Made by a program: the position numbers and the translations under genes
Shown here: positions 16,978-25,810 of the stretch, piece after piece
Layout: each line of letters begins with the position of its first letter
How positions within the stretch are numbered: the first letter of the stretch is position 1
The notes under the pieces: generated by a model
What the model saw: the letters and a program-made list of their open reading frames with translations, nothing else
Databases searched by the model: none
Told to the model about the DNA's origin: nothing
Assembly (NCBI GenBank): GCA_963752935.1
Contig: CAVWAL010000024.1
Coordinates: forward strand, 248,001-312,000
Direction of reading: 5' to 3'
DNA: 64,000 nucleotides
Source: RI-153 sp963752935
GTDB taxonomy: Bacteria; Chloroflexota; Anaerolineae; Caldilineales; Caldilineaceae

Positions 16978-18561
16978 ATGAACGGTGAGCCGGAAACCTC
17001 TACAAACAGGTTGTCGGTACAGAGGAAGCTCCTCTTTCACCAGATTCCTGGATTGCGTATGATACGTAAATTTCTTAGTCAGTTTGCCGAACACTCCTCC
17101 CACCTGTTACTTTCCCTGCGAGATGCCCCGAGATCCCAATCGAAAACAAACGGCGTGCAGTTGGGGTATTTGCGCGCCCTTCGTCTGTGGATCTTCATGA
17201 TGCTGTTGGCCGCGCTGGCTGCCGGTTGTGGGCCTTCTAGAGAGGAAAGCAGCGGCGAAGATGCAAGCAACAACACGAGAGAGATTGCATACACGTATGC
17301 CTCTGATCGTGATTTGGGCCGCGCTCAGGCTGCGCTGGAAGGCCTCGATGTGGCCAATGCCAATCAGTGGCTTGTCCTCGTGGCCGAACAGACGATTGCG
17401 GAGGGGCCAAGCGGCGACGCAGATGCGTTGACGATGTTGGCAATGGATCTGGGCCTGCATTCGTCCATCGTCGATCGATATGCCACGCAGCGCGGCTTCA
17501 TCCCGTCCACTGCGTCTGTTTCCACGGCGGCTGCTTCGGTGGCGTCTGCTTCCGTGGCATCTGTTGCAGCAGCGCCTACGGCTACACGCGAGGCGGTAGC
17601 GGTCACGGGCGTAACACAGAGTGTGGCGCAGTCTGTATCGTCGTCAGCGGCCGAGTCTACACCAGAAGCTGCAGTGACCACAGCCGATCCGCCGGCTGCT
17701 GAGCCAACCGGAGCGACGGCCGAGGAAGCGCCCACGATCGCCCCCACAGAGACACCGGTGCCTGTACAAGTGGCACAGGTGCAGGTTGGCACGCCGATGA
17801 ACGTGCGCGCGGGCCCGAGCACCGATCACCCGATTGTGGCGGCGATGCAAGCCAACAGCACAGCCACGATCCTGGCCAAGAATGGCGGCGGTGATTGGTG
17901 GCAGATCAGCATGAGTGACGGCTCGGTGGGCTGGATCTACGCACCGCTGGTGGAAACGGTGGGCAACGTGGGCAGTGTGTCGGTGGCGGAGGCTGTTCCC
18001 ACAGCGCCGCCGGCCGCACCTACGGCTGCCCCGCAGCCGACACAAGCCCCGGCCACGCCCGCTGAAGAGCCGACTGCCGCTGCAGAGCCGACGGCTCCCC
18101 CCGCTGCCCCTTCGGGTGGACCGGATTTCCGGCTGGTGGAGCAGCGCCTGTGGAATGTGGAGGAGAATGGCGGCCGGCTGGCGGGCACTTCGGTAAATTG
18201 TGGTGAGAAACAGGTGCTGCGCGTTGTCGTCGAAGATGCCAACGGCGCTCCGTTGAATGGGGTGACGGTGCAGGGTGTTTACCGCAATGAACTGCACACG
18301 ACGGGCGAAAAGGGTGAAGGCACCGCCGAGATGGATATGAACGTGAATGGCGATGACGTGATCGTGCTCCGCGACGCGGACGGTCGTGAGGTGACGAGCG
18401 ACCGAGCCGCAGGTAACACGGCGCGTACCTATGATATTCCGTTTGACCAATTGATCCAGGGCCGGTTCTGCAGCGACGCTGGAAGTTGTCAGGCATTTGT
18501 CGACACCACAGGTTGCTTCGGTCACTTCAGTTGGACGGTCCGCTTCCGCCGCAGTTACTAG
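16978..18561 (+). CDS. SH3-domain lipoprotein
   Basis: Up to 527 residues; the start is uncertain. A lipobox (LAALAAGC) follows a hydrophobic stretch, but from the ATG at 16978 it lies over 80 residues in. ATG 17059 or GTG 17155, which leaves a ~25-residue signal, are more natural. After the lipid-modified Cys comes a helical region, a low-complexity Ala/Ser/Thr/Val segment, and a bacterial SH3 domain (VGTPMNVRAGPSTDHPIVAAM ... WWQISMSDGSVGWIYAPL). An Ala/Pro/Thr stalk and a C-terminal beta domain (EKQVLRVVVEDANGAPLNGVTVQGVY, late Cys pairs) follow. The C-terminal domain resembles the outside domain of the neighbouring four-cNMP-domain protein, so the two may work at the same surface. A repeat element lies just after the stop. 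Confidence 0.8.
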   Translation: MNGEPETSTNRLSVQRKLLFHQIPGLRMIRKFLSQFAEHSSHLLLSLRDAPRSQSKTNGVQLGYLRALRLWIFMMLLAALAAGCGPSREESSGEDASNNTREIAYTYASDRDLGRAQAALEGLDVANANQWLVLVAEQTIAEGPSGDADALTMLAMDLGLHSSIVDRYATQRGFIPSTASVSTAAASVASASVASVAAAPTATREAVAVTGVTQSVAQSVSSSAAESTPEAAVTTADPPAAEPTGATAEEAPTIAPTETPVPVQVAQVQVGTPMNVRAGPSTDHPIVAAMQANSTATILAKNGGGDWWQISMSDGSVGWIYAPLVETVGNVGSVSVAEAVPTAPPAAPTAAPQPTQAPATPAEEPTAAAEPTAPPAAPSGGPDFRLVEQRLWNVEENGGRLAGTSVNCGEKQVLRVVVEDANGAPLNGVTVQGVYRNELHTTGEKGEGTAEMDMNVNGDDVIVLRDADGREVTSDRAAGNTARTYDIPFDQLIQGRFCSDAGSCQAFVDTTGCFGHFSWTVRFRRSY

Positions 18562-18562
18562 C

Positions 18563-18640
18563 AAACCCCAGCGGAAATATGGCGACATTCTCTTGCCGTG
18601 GTAGAGACGCCATATTTCCGCTGTGCTATGTACGCCGCAC
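18563..18640 (-). repeat. Dispersed palindromic repeat, copy A
   Basis: Reverse-strand copy of the ~80-base family also found at 34033-34112 and 47217-47296, sharing the core GCGGAAATATGGC and TACCAC at the same offset. It contains a perfect 15-bp stem (18570-18584 with 18608-18622). It follows the SH3 lipoprotein stop directly and may double as a terminator or mRNA 3' end. Confidence 0.7.
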
Positions 18641-18793
18641 TGTACTGGGGCGGGATTTGGGCAGATCGTCAGCATGTTGTCGGCCGATCGATTAGTTAAC
18701 AACTTTTAGTTAGAGTAGAATAGGGCTTATGTCAGCAATTCTTTGCCGACGCATATCGCCGATACCCGCATCGCTTGACCGAAAGGAGATAGC

Positions 18794-21421
18794 GTGAACC
18801 TTGAGTTGATCCGCCAGGTTCCTCTGTTCGCTGATTTAGCGGAGGCCGATCGTTCGCTGATCGGCGGCGTTTTTCGCTCCGAGAAGCAGCCGCGTGGAAC
18901 CGTCATTTTTAACAGCGGTGAACGTGCGGACACGCTGTTTTTGATCCAGTCGGGTTACGTACGCCTGATCGGCGAACAGTCTTTGGTTCTGGCCACGTTG
19001 GGGCCGGGTAGCCTCTTGAGTGAGGCGGAGTTTCTGCGCGGCGCCGACCACGTGGTGAGCGCAGTCGCGGCCGCTGAGGTCGAACTGCTGGCGCTTACAG
19101 ATGAGAGTCTGCGCCGGTTGATCCATCAGCACCCGCAGGTGGGCGTTACGCTCAGCCTGTCGTTTGGCCAGCAAGTGGTGCAGATGGAAGACTATCTCAC
19201 CGATCGCCTGGCGCAGACCGATCTCCTCGGTGATCTGCCGGCCAGTGTGTTGCGGCCTCTGGCTTCTCGGCTGCGACCGTACCAGTTGGGGGCCGGCGAT
19301 CCGCTGTATCAATCGGGAGAGACGCCGCAAGGGTTTTTCCTCTTGGAGCGTGGCGAGCTGGCAGTCCGTCATGAAGATGGCGAACAGGAAAGCACAGTGG
19401 TCGAGCCTGGCGAACTTGTCGGCGCTCTGCCGCTCTTGACGCACAAGCCATATGATGAAGTGGCCTGGGCCGTAGAACCCTCTCTGATCTGGGTTGTCCC
19501 CACCGGCGAGTTCTACCAGATCAGCAGCCTCTACCCGGCTCTGCGCCGCACGATGGGGCGCCGTTTGCGCAGTACGCTCGGCCCCGCCGATCAGACGCAG
19601 GCGGTCATACGTCTGGCGCAGACCCCGATCTTTGCAACAATGGGCGCCCAGAATTTGCACGCTATCGCCCAACGACTCGTGCTCCAGCACGTGCCGGCCG
19701 GGGAGACGATTTACCAGGCCGGCGGCAGCGGGGATGCGCTCTTCCTCGTGGATGACGGCGAGGTGGAACTGAGCACGGAGACCGCCAGTGGCGTCATCCA
19801 GGAAGTGGATCGCATCGTACCGGGGCGCTATTTTGGCGAGATGAGTCTGCTCACCGGACGCAACCGCACCAATGACGCTACGGCAGTGCGCGATTCCAAC
19901 CTATGGGTGTTGTACAAGGCCGACCTGGACGAGTTGGTTTCGCTTTACCCCAGCATCGGGGCGGCGCTCAATCAGGTGGTTGCCGCGCAATTGGCGATGC
20001 AGGATGATGTAGTCGAAGAGGGCCGCTATCGCCGTTTTCCATTATTGGCCAACCTCAGTAGCCGCGACCTGCGCGAAGTGGTTCGCTACCTGCGCCCCAC
20101 CCGATACCATTCTGGCGAGCAGATCTTCCGTGCCGGCGCCGCCGGCGATGTGCTCTACATGGTGGAACGCGGCCTTGTGCGCATGCAACCGATGGGCGGG
20201 CCGGCCTGGACTGTGGGCGAAGGTGAGATTTTCGGCGAACGCGCTGTGCTCAATGATCAGGTTCACGGGCAGACTGCTGCGGCCGAAACCGAGGTGGACC
20301 TGCTCACGCTGGAGCGCGAGGAATTGGAAGCGCTGATGATGCGTATTCCCGGCCTGGCCATGAGCCTGAGCCGGCTGATCAGTCAGCGTGGCGGTGGAGA
20401 GATGGCGCCGGTTCACGAACCCGAGAGGGCCACAACATCGGCCGATGCGGGAATGGGATCCGCACAGAGACGCCGTTCGCCCGGGGCAGAGCCACAGCCC
20501 GTATCGGAGCGAGGGCGTCGTAGCGTCGCTGAGTGGTTTACGGGCCTGAGCACGGGTGCGAAATTGCGCCTCGTGCTGCTGGTGTTGATCCTGACGTACC
20601 TGTTCACAGTCGCGGCGTGGGCGTCACTAAATGCATTGCTCAATGGGCCAACGGTGGCCGCGGGGGAACCGTCCATTGTGTCCGCCAGCATGTTGAGTGC
20701 GGTCGAGGGCTCAAGTGTAATGGACAGCGCATTGGCCGCGCGCACCATGGACGGCGAGGCTGTGGCGATGGCGGAGCAGGTTGATCCCAATGCCACCGCC
20801 ACGTACACGCCCTACCCGACAGAAACGCCGATTCCGACGCTGACATTTACCCCGACGCCCATCCCAACGGAGACGCCGATACCGCCCACGCCGACTTTCA
20901 CACCGGTTCCGCCGACAGCCGTGCCGGTTGTGGTGGAGGCCGCTGTGCAAGAGGAAGCGGCTCCGGCGCCTGAAGAGCGCGTGGCCGCGGTTTCCAATCA
21001 GCCGCCGCGTGGCTGGGACGGCCGCCTGGATCAACTGGGCGTGTCGGTGGCGGAGGCCGGCGCCGGCTCTGGCCAGACCTACTGGCGCTTGATCGATGCT
21101 CGCTGGGAAAATGAACAAGAGGCCGGTGGCAAGCACCACGTCTACGTCGAAGTGTTGGACGAGAGCGGCCAACGGATCACCGATCAGCCGGTCACGGTCT
21201 TCTGGGCCGGCGGCGGTGACACAATTCGCACCGAAAACAAACCGGCGCCGGAGTATGCGTCCAACTATCCAATGTTTAAGGCCGGTAATTCATACAACGC
21301 CAAAGTCGAAGGATTGCCGAGCGATGTGGTTCAGGGTATGGGCTTAGGCACACCGGACATGCGTTTCTACACCATCCACACCAATTTCTTGCTCACGTTT
21401 CAACGTACGGTTGCACCGTAG
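18794..21421 (+). CDS. Transmembrane protein with four cyclic-nucleotide-binding domains and an outside domain
   Basis: An 875-residue protein starting at GTG, with GAAAGGAG well placed upstream. Four Crp/cNMP-type beta-roll domains are arranged in tandem (~1-125, 140-265, 272-395, 415-535), each with the FxxG-x-x-x-LFLIxxGxV pattern and a following G-x-F/L-G-E turn. The third is best preserved (GRYFGEMSLLTGRNRTNDATA), close to the phosphate-binding cassette but without the classical RxA arginine-alanine pair. A disordered linker (~540-590) and a membrane helix (~597-620) follow. Outside lies a Thr/Pro stalk (TPYPTETPIP and similar, ~675-715) and a ~130-residue C-terminal domain. There is no DNA-binding or catalytic domain. 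An inside-to-outside signalling or anchoring role is inferred. The promoter is not obvious. Confidence 0.85.
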   Translation: MNLELIRQVPLFADLAEADRSLIGGVFRSEKQPRGTVIFNSGERADTLFLIQSGYVRLIGEQSLVLATLGPGSLLSEAEFLRGADHVVSAVAAAEVELLALTDESLRRLIHQHPQVGVTLSLSFGQQVVQMEDYLTDRLAQTDLLGDLPASVLRPLASRLRPYQLGAGDPLYQSGETPQGFFLLERGELAVRHEDGEQESTVVEPGELVGALPLLTHKPYDEVAWAVEPSLIWVVPTGEFYQISSLYPALRRTMGRRLRSTLGPADQTQAVIRLAQTPIFATMGAQNLHAIAQRLVLQHVPAGETIYQAGGSGDALFLVDDGEVELSTETASGVIQEVDRIVPGRYFGEMSLLTGRNRTNDATAVRDSNLWVLYKADLDELVSLYPSIGAALNQVVAAQLAMQDDVVEEGRYRRFPLLANLSSRDLREVVRYLRPTRYHSGEQIFRAGAAGDVLYMVERGLVRMQPMGGPAWTVGEGEIFGERAVLNDQVHGQTAAAETEVDLLTLEREELEALMMRIPGLAMSLSRLISQRGGGEMAPVHEPERATTSADAGMGSAQRRRSPGAEPQPVSERGRRSVAEWFTGLSTGAKLRLVLLVLILTYLFTVAAWASLNALLNGPTVAAGEPSIVSASMLSAVEGSSVMDSALAARTMDGEAVAMAEQVDPNATATYTPYPTETPIPTLTFTPTPIPTETPIPPTPTFTPVPPTAVPVVVEAAVQEEAAPAPEERVAAVSNQPPRGWDGRLDQLGVSVAEAGAGSGQTYWRLIDARWENEQEAGGKHHVYVEVLDESGQRITDQPVTVFWAGGGDTIRTENKPAPEYASNYPMFKAGNSYNAKVEGLPSDVVQGMGLGTPDMRFYTIHTNFLLTFQRTVAP

Positions 21422-21435
21422 CCGTTTGGAGTTGA

Positions 21436-21480
21436 CCAAAGTAAAGGCCCGAACCAGTCTGGTTCGGGCCTTTACTTTGG
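21436..21480. terminator. Bidirectional intrinsic terminator
   Basis: A perfect 20-bp stem with loop AGTCT. Its core pairs AAAGTAAAGGCCCGAACC with 21461-21478. A-rich and T-rich ends flank both sides, so it can end transcription of the four-cNMP gene and of the convergent aldolase gene. Confidence 0.85.
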
Positions 21481-21502
21481 CAGATCACATGGTTTTGGCC
21501 CG

Positions 21503-22555
21503 CTACGTGAGCAGGCCACGGGCCGCCACCGGCCATACAACCTCTACCTCGCCCTGGCGTACACCGACAATCTGATTGAACATATTGTTGACGACGCAGC
21601 AATGATTGACCAGGATCGTCACACGCTCGCCGATCTCGGGTTGGCGCTCGCCGGCTGAAAGATCGACCCAGCCATGCTCTTCGGACAACTTGTGTATGAT
21701 CGCTTCGGGGTACTCCAAGATCAGACCGTAGCCCCTGGCGCCGGTCGCACCGTCACTGGTGAGCGTCTTGCTGCCGGTGTCGAGAATCGCCCGGTCTGCC
21801 GTGGGCCGACTGACCACGGTTGCGATTACGTGGAACGCGACTTCGCCCTGAGCGAGCGCGCCCGAGTTCACCATCGATCTGTCACCGTATACATAGGTTC
21901 CTGCGCGGTGTTCGGTGACCTGCGCGTGGGTATGCGCTTGCCACATCAAGGGTGAACCGCCCCCACTGACCACCTCAATCTCGATGCCATCGGCGCCCAG
22001 GAGTTTCTTCACCTCGACCACAAACGAATCAGTGTTTTCGTTGGATGGGTAGGTCATGAGCCCGCCAAAGTGCAGACCGTGCGAGCGGGCAATCAGGCGG
22101 GCCAGATCCGCGGTTTCTTGCGGAGTCTGCACGCCGCAACGCCCTGTGCCCGTGTCAAATTCCACAAGCACGGGTAGGGTCGTGCCCTCCGCCTGTGCGG
22201 CCCTGGAAAGCCCGGCCACCGTGACTTCTGAGTCTGCCGTCACACTGATTTTGACCCGGCGCGTCAGGTGCATCAATCGCTCGAGTTTGGACTCGCCTAG
22301 AATGTTGTAGGGCAGGAAAATATCGTGAATCCCGGCGGCAGCCATGACTTCGGCCTCGCCCAGTTTCTGCACCGTGATGCCGACGGCGCCGGCATCCATC
22401 TGCATGTGGGCAATGGCGGGGATCTTGTGGGTCTTGATATGAGGACGATTGTTGATACCGTGTTGGTCGAGATAGTTCTGCAGGCGAGAGATGTTTGACT
22501 GCAGACGATCGAGATCGACGATGGCAACGGGAGTTTCAAGCTGATCGACTTGCAT
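21503..22555 (-). CDS. D-threonine aldolase / D-serine dehydratase-like PLP enzyme
   Basis: About 350 residues from the ATG at 22555 (MQVDQLETPVAIVDLD), with AGGAG six bases upstream. It is a fold-type III PLP enzyme: an N-terminal alanine-racemase-like barrel with the Schiff-base lysine in RPHIKTHK (~residue 42-47). The C-terminal beta domain contains VNHCCVVNN, whose H-x-C spacing matches the zinc-binding His and Cys of D-serine dehydratases and some D-threonine aldolases. Expected reactions are cleavage of D-threonine to glycine and acetaldehyde or dehydration of D-serine. It is a single-gene unit with its own promoter. The exact substrate is undecided. Confidence 0.85.
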   Translation of the reverse strand: MQVDQLETPVAIVDLDRLQSNISRLQNYLDQHGINNRPHIKTHKIPAIAHMQMDAGAVGITVQKLGEAEVMAAAGIHDIFLPYNILGESKLERLMHLTRRVKISVTADSEVTVAGLSRAAQAEGTTLPVLVEFDTGTGRCGVQTPQETADLARLIARSHGLHFGGLMTYPSNENTDSFVVEVKKLLGADGIEIEVVSGGGSPLMWQAHTHAQVTEHRAGTYVYGDRSMVNSGALAQGEVAFHVIATVVSRPTADRAILDTGSKTLTSDGATGARGYGLILEYPEAIIHKLSEEHGWVDLSAGERQPEIGERVTILVNHCCVVNNMFNQIVGVRQGEVEVVWPVAARGLLT

Positions 22556-22655
22556 CACGTGCTCCTGAAGGTGGGGGTGGATGGTAGGGTTTGGTTTCGT
22601 TGCTGTCCACAGCCATACGGCCCTGGGGGGATGCCGCGAGTGCGTGGACGTCCCG

Positions 22656-22684
22656 ATTGTAACCATCATGGACGACTGAAGCAA
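22656..22684 (-). promoter_or_regulatory. Candidate promoter of the D-threonine-aldolase-like gene
   Basis: On the minus strand: TTGCTT (22684-22679), 17-base spacer, TACAAT (22661-22656). The predicted start site leaves a leader of about 95 bases. Confidence 0.5.
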
Positions 22685-22687
22685 GCC

Positions 22688-22731
22688 GACCGGCTTCCCC
22701 GCACACCCTGAGATGGGGTGGGGGAAACCGG
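22688..22731. terminator. Hairpin after clpB
   Basis: ACCGG-c-TTCCCC pairs with GGGGAA-a-CCGGT, and CACCC/GGGTG pairs inside. It lies 20 bases beyond the clpB stop and upstream of the next promoter. No U-run follows, so terminator activity is uncertain. Confidence 0.45.
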
Positions 22732-22750
22732 TGGGTGCGGTCCAACGAAT

Positions 22751-25372
22751 CTAGGCTGCCAGGGGCTCGATCTCAGGCGCATCCGACATATCCACAGTGG
22801 CGAAGGTCAGAGCGCCGTCACGGCTGTCCACGACGACGTGATCGCCGTCGCGCAGGCGGCCTTCAAGAATTTCGAGCGCCAGCGGATCGGCCACACGCTG
22901 CTGCAGCGCCCGTTTTAGCGGACGGGCGCCGTATGCCGGATCGTACCCCGCCTGCACAATCGTGCGCTTCGCCGCCTCGGTGAGAGCGATGGTGATGTCA
23001 CGCTCGCTTAGTCGACGTTGCAAATGCTCCAACTGAATATCGATAATCCCCACCAACTGCTCGAGCGCCAGGCTGTGGAAGATCACGATTTCGTCGACGC
23101 GATTCAGGAACTCGGGTCGGAAGTGATCGCGCATCGCCGCCATCACGCGACGTTCCACTTCCTCATCGACACCGGCGACGTCGAGAATGTATTGACTTCC
23201 GATGTTGCTGGTCATGATAATCACCGTATTGCGGAAGTCAACCGTCCGACCCTGTCCGTCGGTCAAACGACCGTCATCCAAGACTTGCAACAGCACGTTG
23301 AAGACCTCGGGATGCGCCTTCTCGATCTCGTCAAAAAGGACGACCGAATAGGGATGGCGGCGTACGGCCTCGGTGAGCTGTCCGCCTTCGTCATAACCGA
23401 CATACCCCGGAGGGGCGCCGATCAGCCGGGCCACGGTGTGCCGTTCCTGATACTCGCTCATATCCACGCGAATCAGATTGCTGTCATCGTCGAAGAGAAA
23501 CTGCGCCAGTGTGCGCGCCAGCTCCGTCTTGCCAACGCCGGTGGGCCCCAGGAAGATGAAACTCCCGATTGGCCGGTTCGGATCTTGTAAGCCGGCGCGG
23601 CTGCGACGGATGGCGGCCGCCACCACCGAAACCGCTCGATCCTGGCCCACGACCCGTCGATGCAGCTCGTCCTCCATACGCACCAACTTGTCGCGCTCGC
23701 CTTCGAGTAGCTTGCTGACGGGGATGCCCGTCCACTTACTGACGACTCCGGCGATCTCGTCCGCATCGACCTCCTCTTTGAGAAGTGCTCCCTCCGCCTG
23801 GATTTCGCGCACGCGCTCTTCGGCGTCGGCGATATTCCGCTGCAACTCGCTCAGCCGCCCATAGCGCAGCTCAGCCGCACGCTGCAAGTCGTAATCGCGT
23901 TCCGCTTGCTCGATCTGGGTACGCAGCTCGTCTACCTGCTCTTTGGACGATTGCAATTGCTGAATCGCCTCCCGCTCTGCCTGCCAGCGCGCGGCCAGCT
24001 CCGAGCCGCTCTCGCGCAGGTTTGCCAATTCGGCCTCGAGTCCCTCCAGCCGCTGGCGCGACGCAGGATCCTTCTCCTTCTTCAGCGCCTCACGCTCGAT
24101 CTCAAGTTGCATCACCTGGCGATCGATCTCGTCCAGGGCCTGCGGCTTGGAATCGATTTGCATACGCAGACGACTGGCAGCCTCATCGATCAAATCGATG
24201 GCCTTATCGGGAAGGAAGCGATCGGCGATATAGCGGTTGCTGAGCGTGGCCGCCGCAATCACGGCCCCATCGGTGACGCGCACGCCGTGGTGCACCTCGT
24301 AACGCTCCTTGAGACCGCGCAGGATCGAGATCGTGTCCTCGATGCTTGGCTCGTCCACCATCACCGGCTGGAACCGGCGTTCAAAGGCGGCATCCTTTTC
24401 GATATGCTTGCGGTACTCGTCGAGTGTGGTCGCCCCAATCGTATGCAGCTCGCCGCGGGCCAACATCGGTTTGAGCATGTTGGAGGCGTCCATCGCCCCT
24501 TCCGCCGCCCCGGCGCCCACCAACGTGTGCATCTCGTCGACGAAGAGGATGATCGACCCTTCCGCGGCCTGAATCTCCTTGAGCACGGCTTTGAGCCGTT
24601 CCTCGAACTCACCGCGGTACTTGGCACCGGCAACCAGCGCGCCCACGTCCAGCGCGACCAGTCGTTTATTTTTCAAAGTCGTGGGCACGTCACCGGCCAC
24701 GATGCGTTGGGCCAGCCCCTCGACGATGGCCGTCTTGCCCACACCAGGCTCACCGATCAGCACCGGATTGTTTTTGGTGCGCCGACTCAGGATCTGAATG
24801 ACGCGGCGGATCTCTTCGTCGCGGCCGATCACCGGATCCAGCTTGCGTTTGGCCGCCTCCTCGGTCAGATCGCGCCCGTACTTCGCCAGCGCTTCGTACT
24901 GGGCCTCGGGGTTCTGACTCGTGACTCGCTGACTGCCACGTACGCCGGCCAGAGCGCGCAAAACCGCGTTATAGTCAACGCCATGTTGTGCCAACAGTTG
25001 ACGCACCTGCGCACGGCGCGACGATGCCATCGCCATCAACATGTGTTCGGTCGAGGTATATTCGTCCTTCATATTGGTGGCGATTTCGGACGCCTCGGCC
25101 AGCAGGTCGTTGGTATCCCGGCTCAGACCAACCTGGACCGAGGTGCCAACGGCGCGCGCCCGCTGCGAGAGCACCCGTTCGACACTGCTGCGGATGGCGC
25201 TGACGTTTGCTTCTGCCTTCGCCAACACCGCCGGTACCACGCCGCCCTCCTGTTGCAACAAAGCCAGCAAGAGATGCTCCGGGTCTATGGAAGCATGATC
25301 ATATTCGCGGGCAATTTCCTGGGCGGAAAGGATCGCCTCTTGGGCCTTCTCTGTGTATTTATCAAAACGCAT
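22751..25372 (-). CDS. clpB: ATP-dependent disaggregase ClpB
   Basis: Cytosolic Hsp100 chaperone that threads aggregated protein with DnaK help. The 873 residues cover the complete layout: N-domain (~1-145, starting MRFDKYTEKAQEAILSAQEIA), NBD1 with Walker A GEPGVGKT (~206-213) and Walker B ILFVDEMH, the middle coiled-coil domain (~405-525, with EREALKKEKD and AEELRYG-like wedge), NBD2 with Walker A GPTGVGKT, and the C-terminal small domain. There is no ClpP-binding loop or zinc finger, which separates it from ClpA and ClpX. It is transcribed alone from an A/T-rich promoter region with an inverted repeat. Confidence 0.97.
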   Translation of the reverse strand: MRFDKYTEKAQEAILSAQEIAREYDHASIDPEHLLLALLQQEGGVVPAVLAKAEANVSAIRSSVERVLSQRARAVGTSVQVGLSRDTNDLLAEASEIATNMKDEYTSTEHMLMAMASSRRAQVRQLLAQHGVDYNAVLRALAGVRGSQRVTSQNPEAQYEALAKYGRDLTEEAAKRKLDPVIGRDEEIRRVIQILSRRTKNNPVLIGEPGVGKTAIVEGLAQRIVAGDVPTTLKNKRLVALDVGALVAGAKYRGEFEERLKAVLKEIQAAEGSIILFVDEMHTLVGAGAAEGAMDASNMLKPMLARGELHTIGATTLDEYRKHIEKDAAFERRFQPVMVDEPSIEDTISILRGLKERYEVHHGVRVTDGAVIAAATLSNRYIADRFLPDKAIDLIDEAASRLRMQIDSKPQALDEIDRQVMQLEIEREALKKEKDPASRQRLEGLEAELANLRESGSELAARWQAEREAIQQLQSSKEQVDELRTQIEQAERDYDLQRAAELRYGRLSELQRNIADAEERVREIQAEGALLKEEVDADEIAGVVSKWTGIPVSKLLEGERDKLVRMEDELHRRVVGQDRAVSVVAAAIRRSRAGLQDPNRPIGSFIFLGPTGVGKTELARTLAQFLFDDDSNLIRVDMSEYQERHTVARLIGAPPGYVGYDEGGQLTEAVRRHPYSVVLFDEIEKAHPEVFNVLLQVLDDGRLTDGQGRTVDFRNTVIIMTSNIGSQYILDVAGVDEEVERRVMAAMRDHFRPEFLNRVDEIVIFHSLALEQLVGIIDIQLEHLQRRLSERDITIALTEAAKRTIVQAGYDPAYGARPLKRALQQRVADPLALEILEGRLRDGDHVVVDSRDGALTFATVDMSDAPEIEPLAA

Positions 25373-25417
25373 TTTCGTTCCTCCATCCTACGTCCTATTC
25401 AAACCAATGATGAAACC

Positions 25418-25442
25418 ATTATAGCGCCTCAATGTCTGAGGC
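25418..25442 (-). promoter_or_regulatory. clpB -10 box with adjoining inverted repeat
   Basis: On the minus strand a TATAAT (25423-25418) lies 45 bases before the clpB ATG. The inverted repeat GCCTCA-N5-TGAGGC (25442-25426) is directly upstream of it, in the -10/-35 spacer. No good TTGACA is present, so an activator or alternative factor may be needed. The repeat matches neither CIRCE nor the usual HAIR sequence. Confidence 0.45.
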
Positions 25443-25559
25443 TTGATTGACCTTCGTTTGCGTCGAATTAGAGGAGTACGAGTACGCCGGTGGCCGGGCG
25501 GCAGGTCGGCTGCACCAGAGCTTGTCAACATGAATTGCACTCGGTTGAGCGTTCGCCTA

Positions 25560-25588
25560 TTGACATTAGAACTTTTGTTCTATATACT
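25560..25588 (+). promoter_or_regulatory. Consensus promoter overlapped by a LexA (SOS) box
   Basis: TTGACA (25560-25565), 17-base spacer, TATACT (25583-25588). The spacer is almost filled by the perfect palindrome TAGAAC-TTTT-GTTCTA (25567-25582), which contains GAAC-N4-GTTC, the Gram-positive-type LexA box. A repressor bound here would block RNA polymerase directly. The promoter fires toward a structured leader and the FtsK-like gene. Confidence 0.7.
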
Positions 25589-25648
25589 CAAGACGTATTA
25601 GCGCAGATGTTCTAGGAATTATATAGCCGTCCGGCAAATAGAAGAACG

Positions 25649-25745
25649 GGCTCGTTGCGTGACAACACGAGATATGCGAGCCACTTAGAGAGTGCCCGAT
25701 CTTCGCTGCTCAAGCAAGTTGAGCGCGCGATGATCGGGCATTTTT
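25649..25745 (+). ncRNA. Structured leader or small RNA ending in a terminator-like hairpin
   Basis: Transcribed from the LexA-box promoter. First, GGCTCG (25649-25654) can pair with CGAGCC (25677-25682), or CTCGT (25651-25655) with ACGAG (25667-25671). The two pairings exclude each other. A two-part hairpin follows: TGCCCGAT (25693-25700) with ATCGGGCA (25733-25740), inner GCTCAA/TTGAGC, then TTTTT. It could end a ~150-base RNA or attenuate the downstream gene. The rest of 25443-25810 shows no gene. Confidence 0.4.
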
Positions 25746-25810
25746 GCATCCATTGACGCCATTCTCCGCGGCGGACCGCCGCAACACACTTCAACGAGAA
25801 AGGAGGCACC

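Noticed and set aside
17644..18702. 352-codon open frame on the minus strand
   Set aside because: Reverse of the SH3 lipoprotein gene; Arg/His/Gly-rich, and it runs into the repeat element.
23906..25450. 514-codon open frame on the plus strand
   Set aside because: It lies opposite clpB, which is unmistakable, and its translation is low in motif content with shadow-type composition.
25373..25450. CIRCE element before clpB
   Set aside because: The inverted repeat present does not match TTAGCACTC-N9-GAGTGCTAA.
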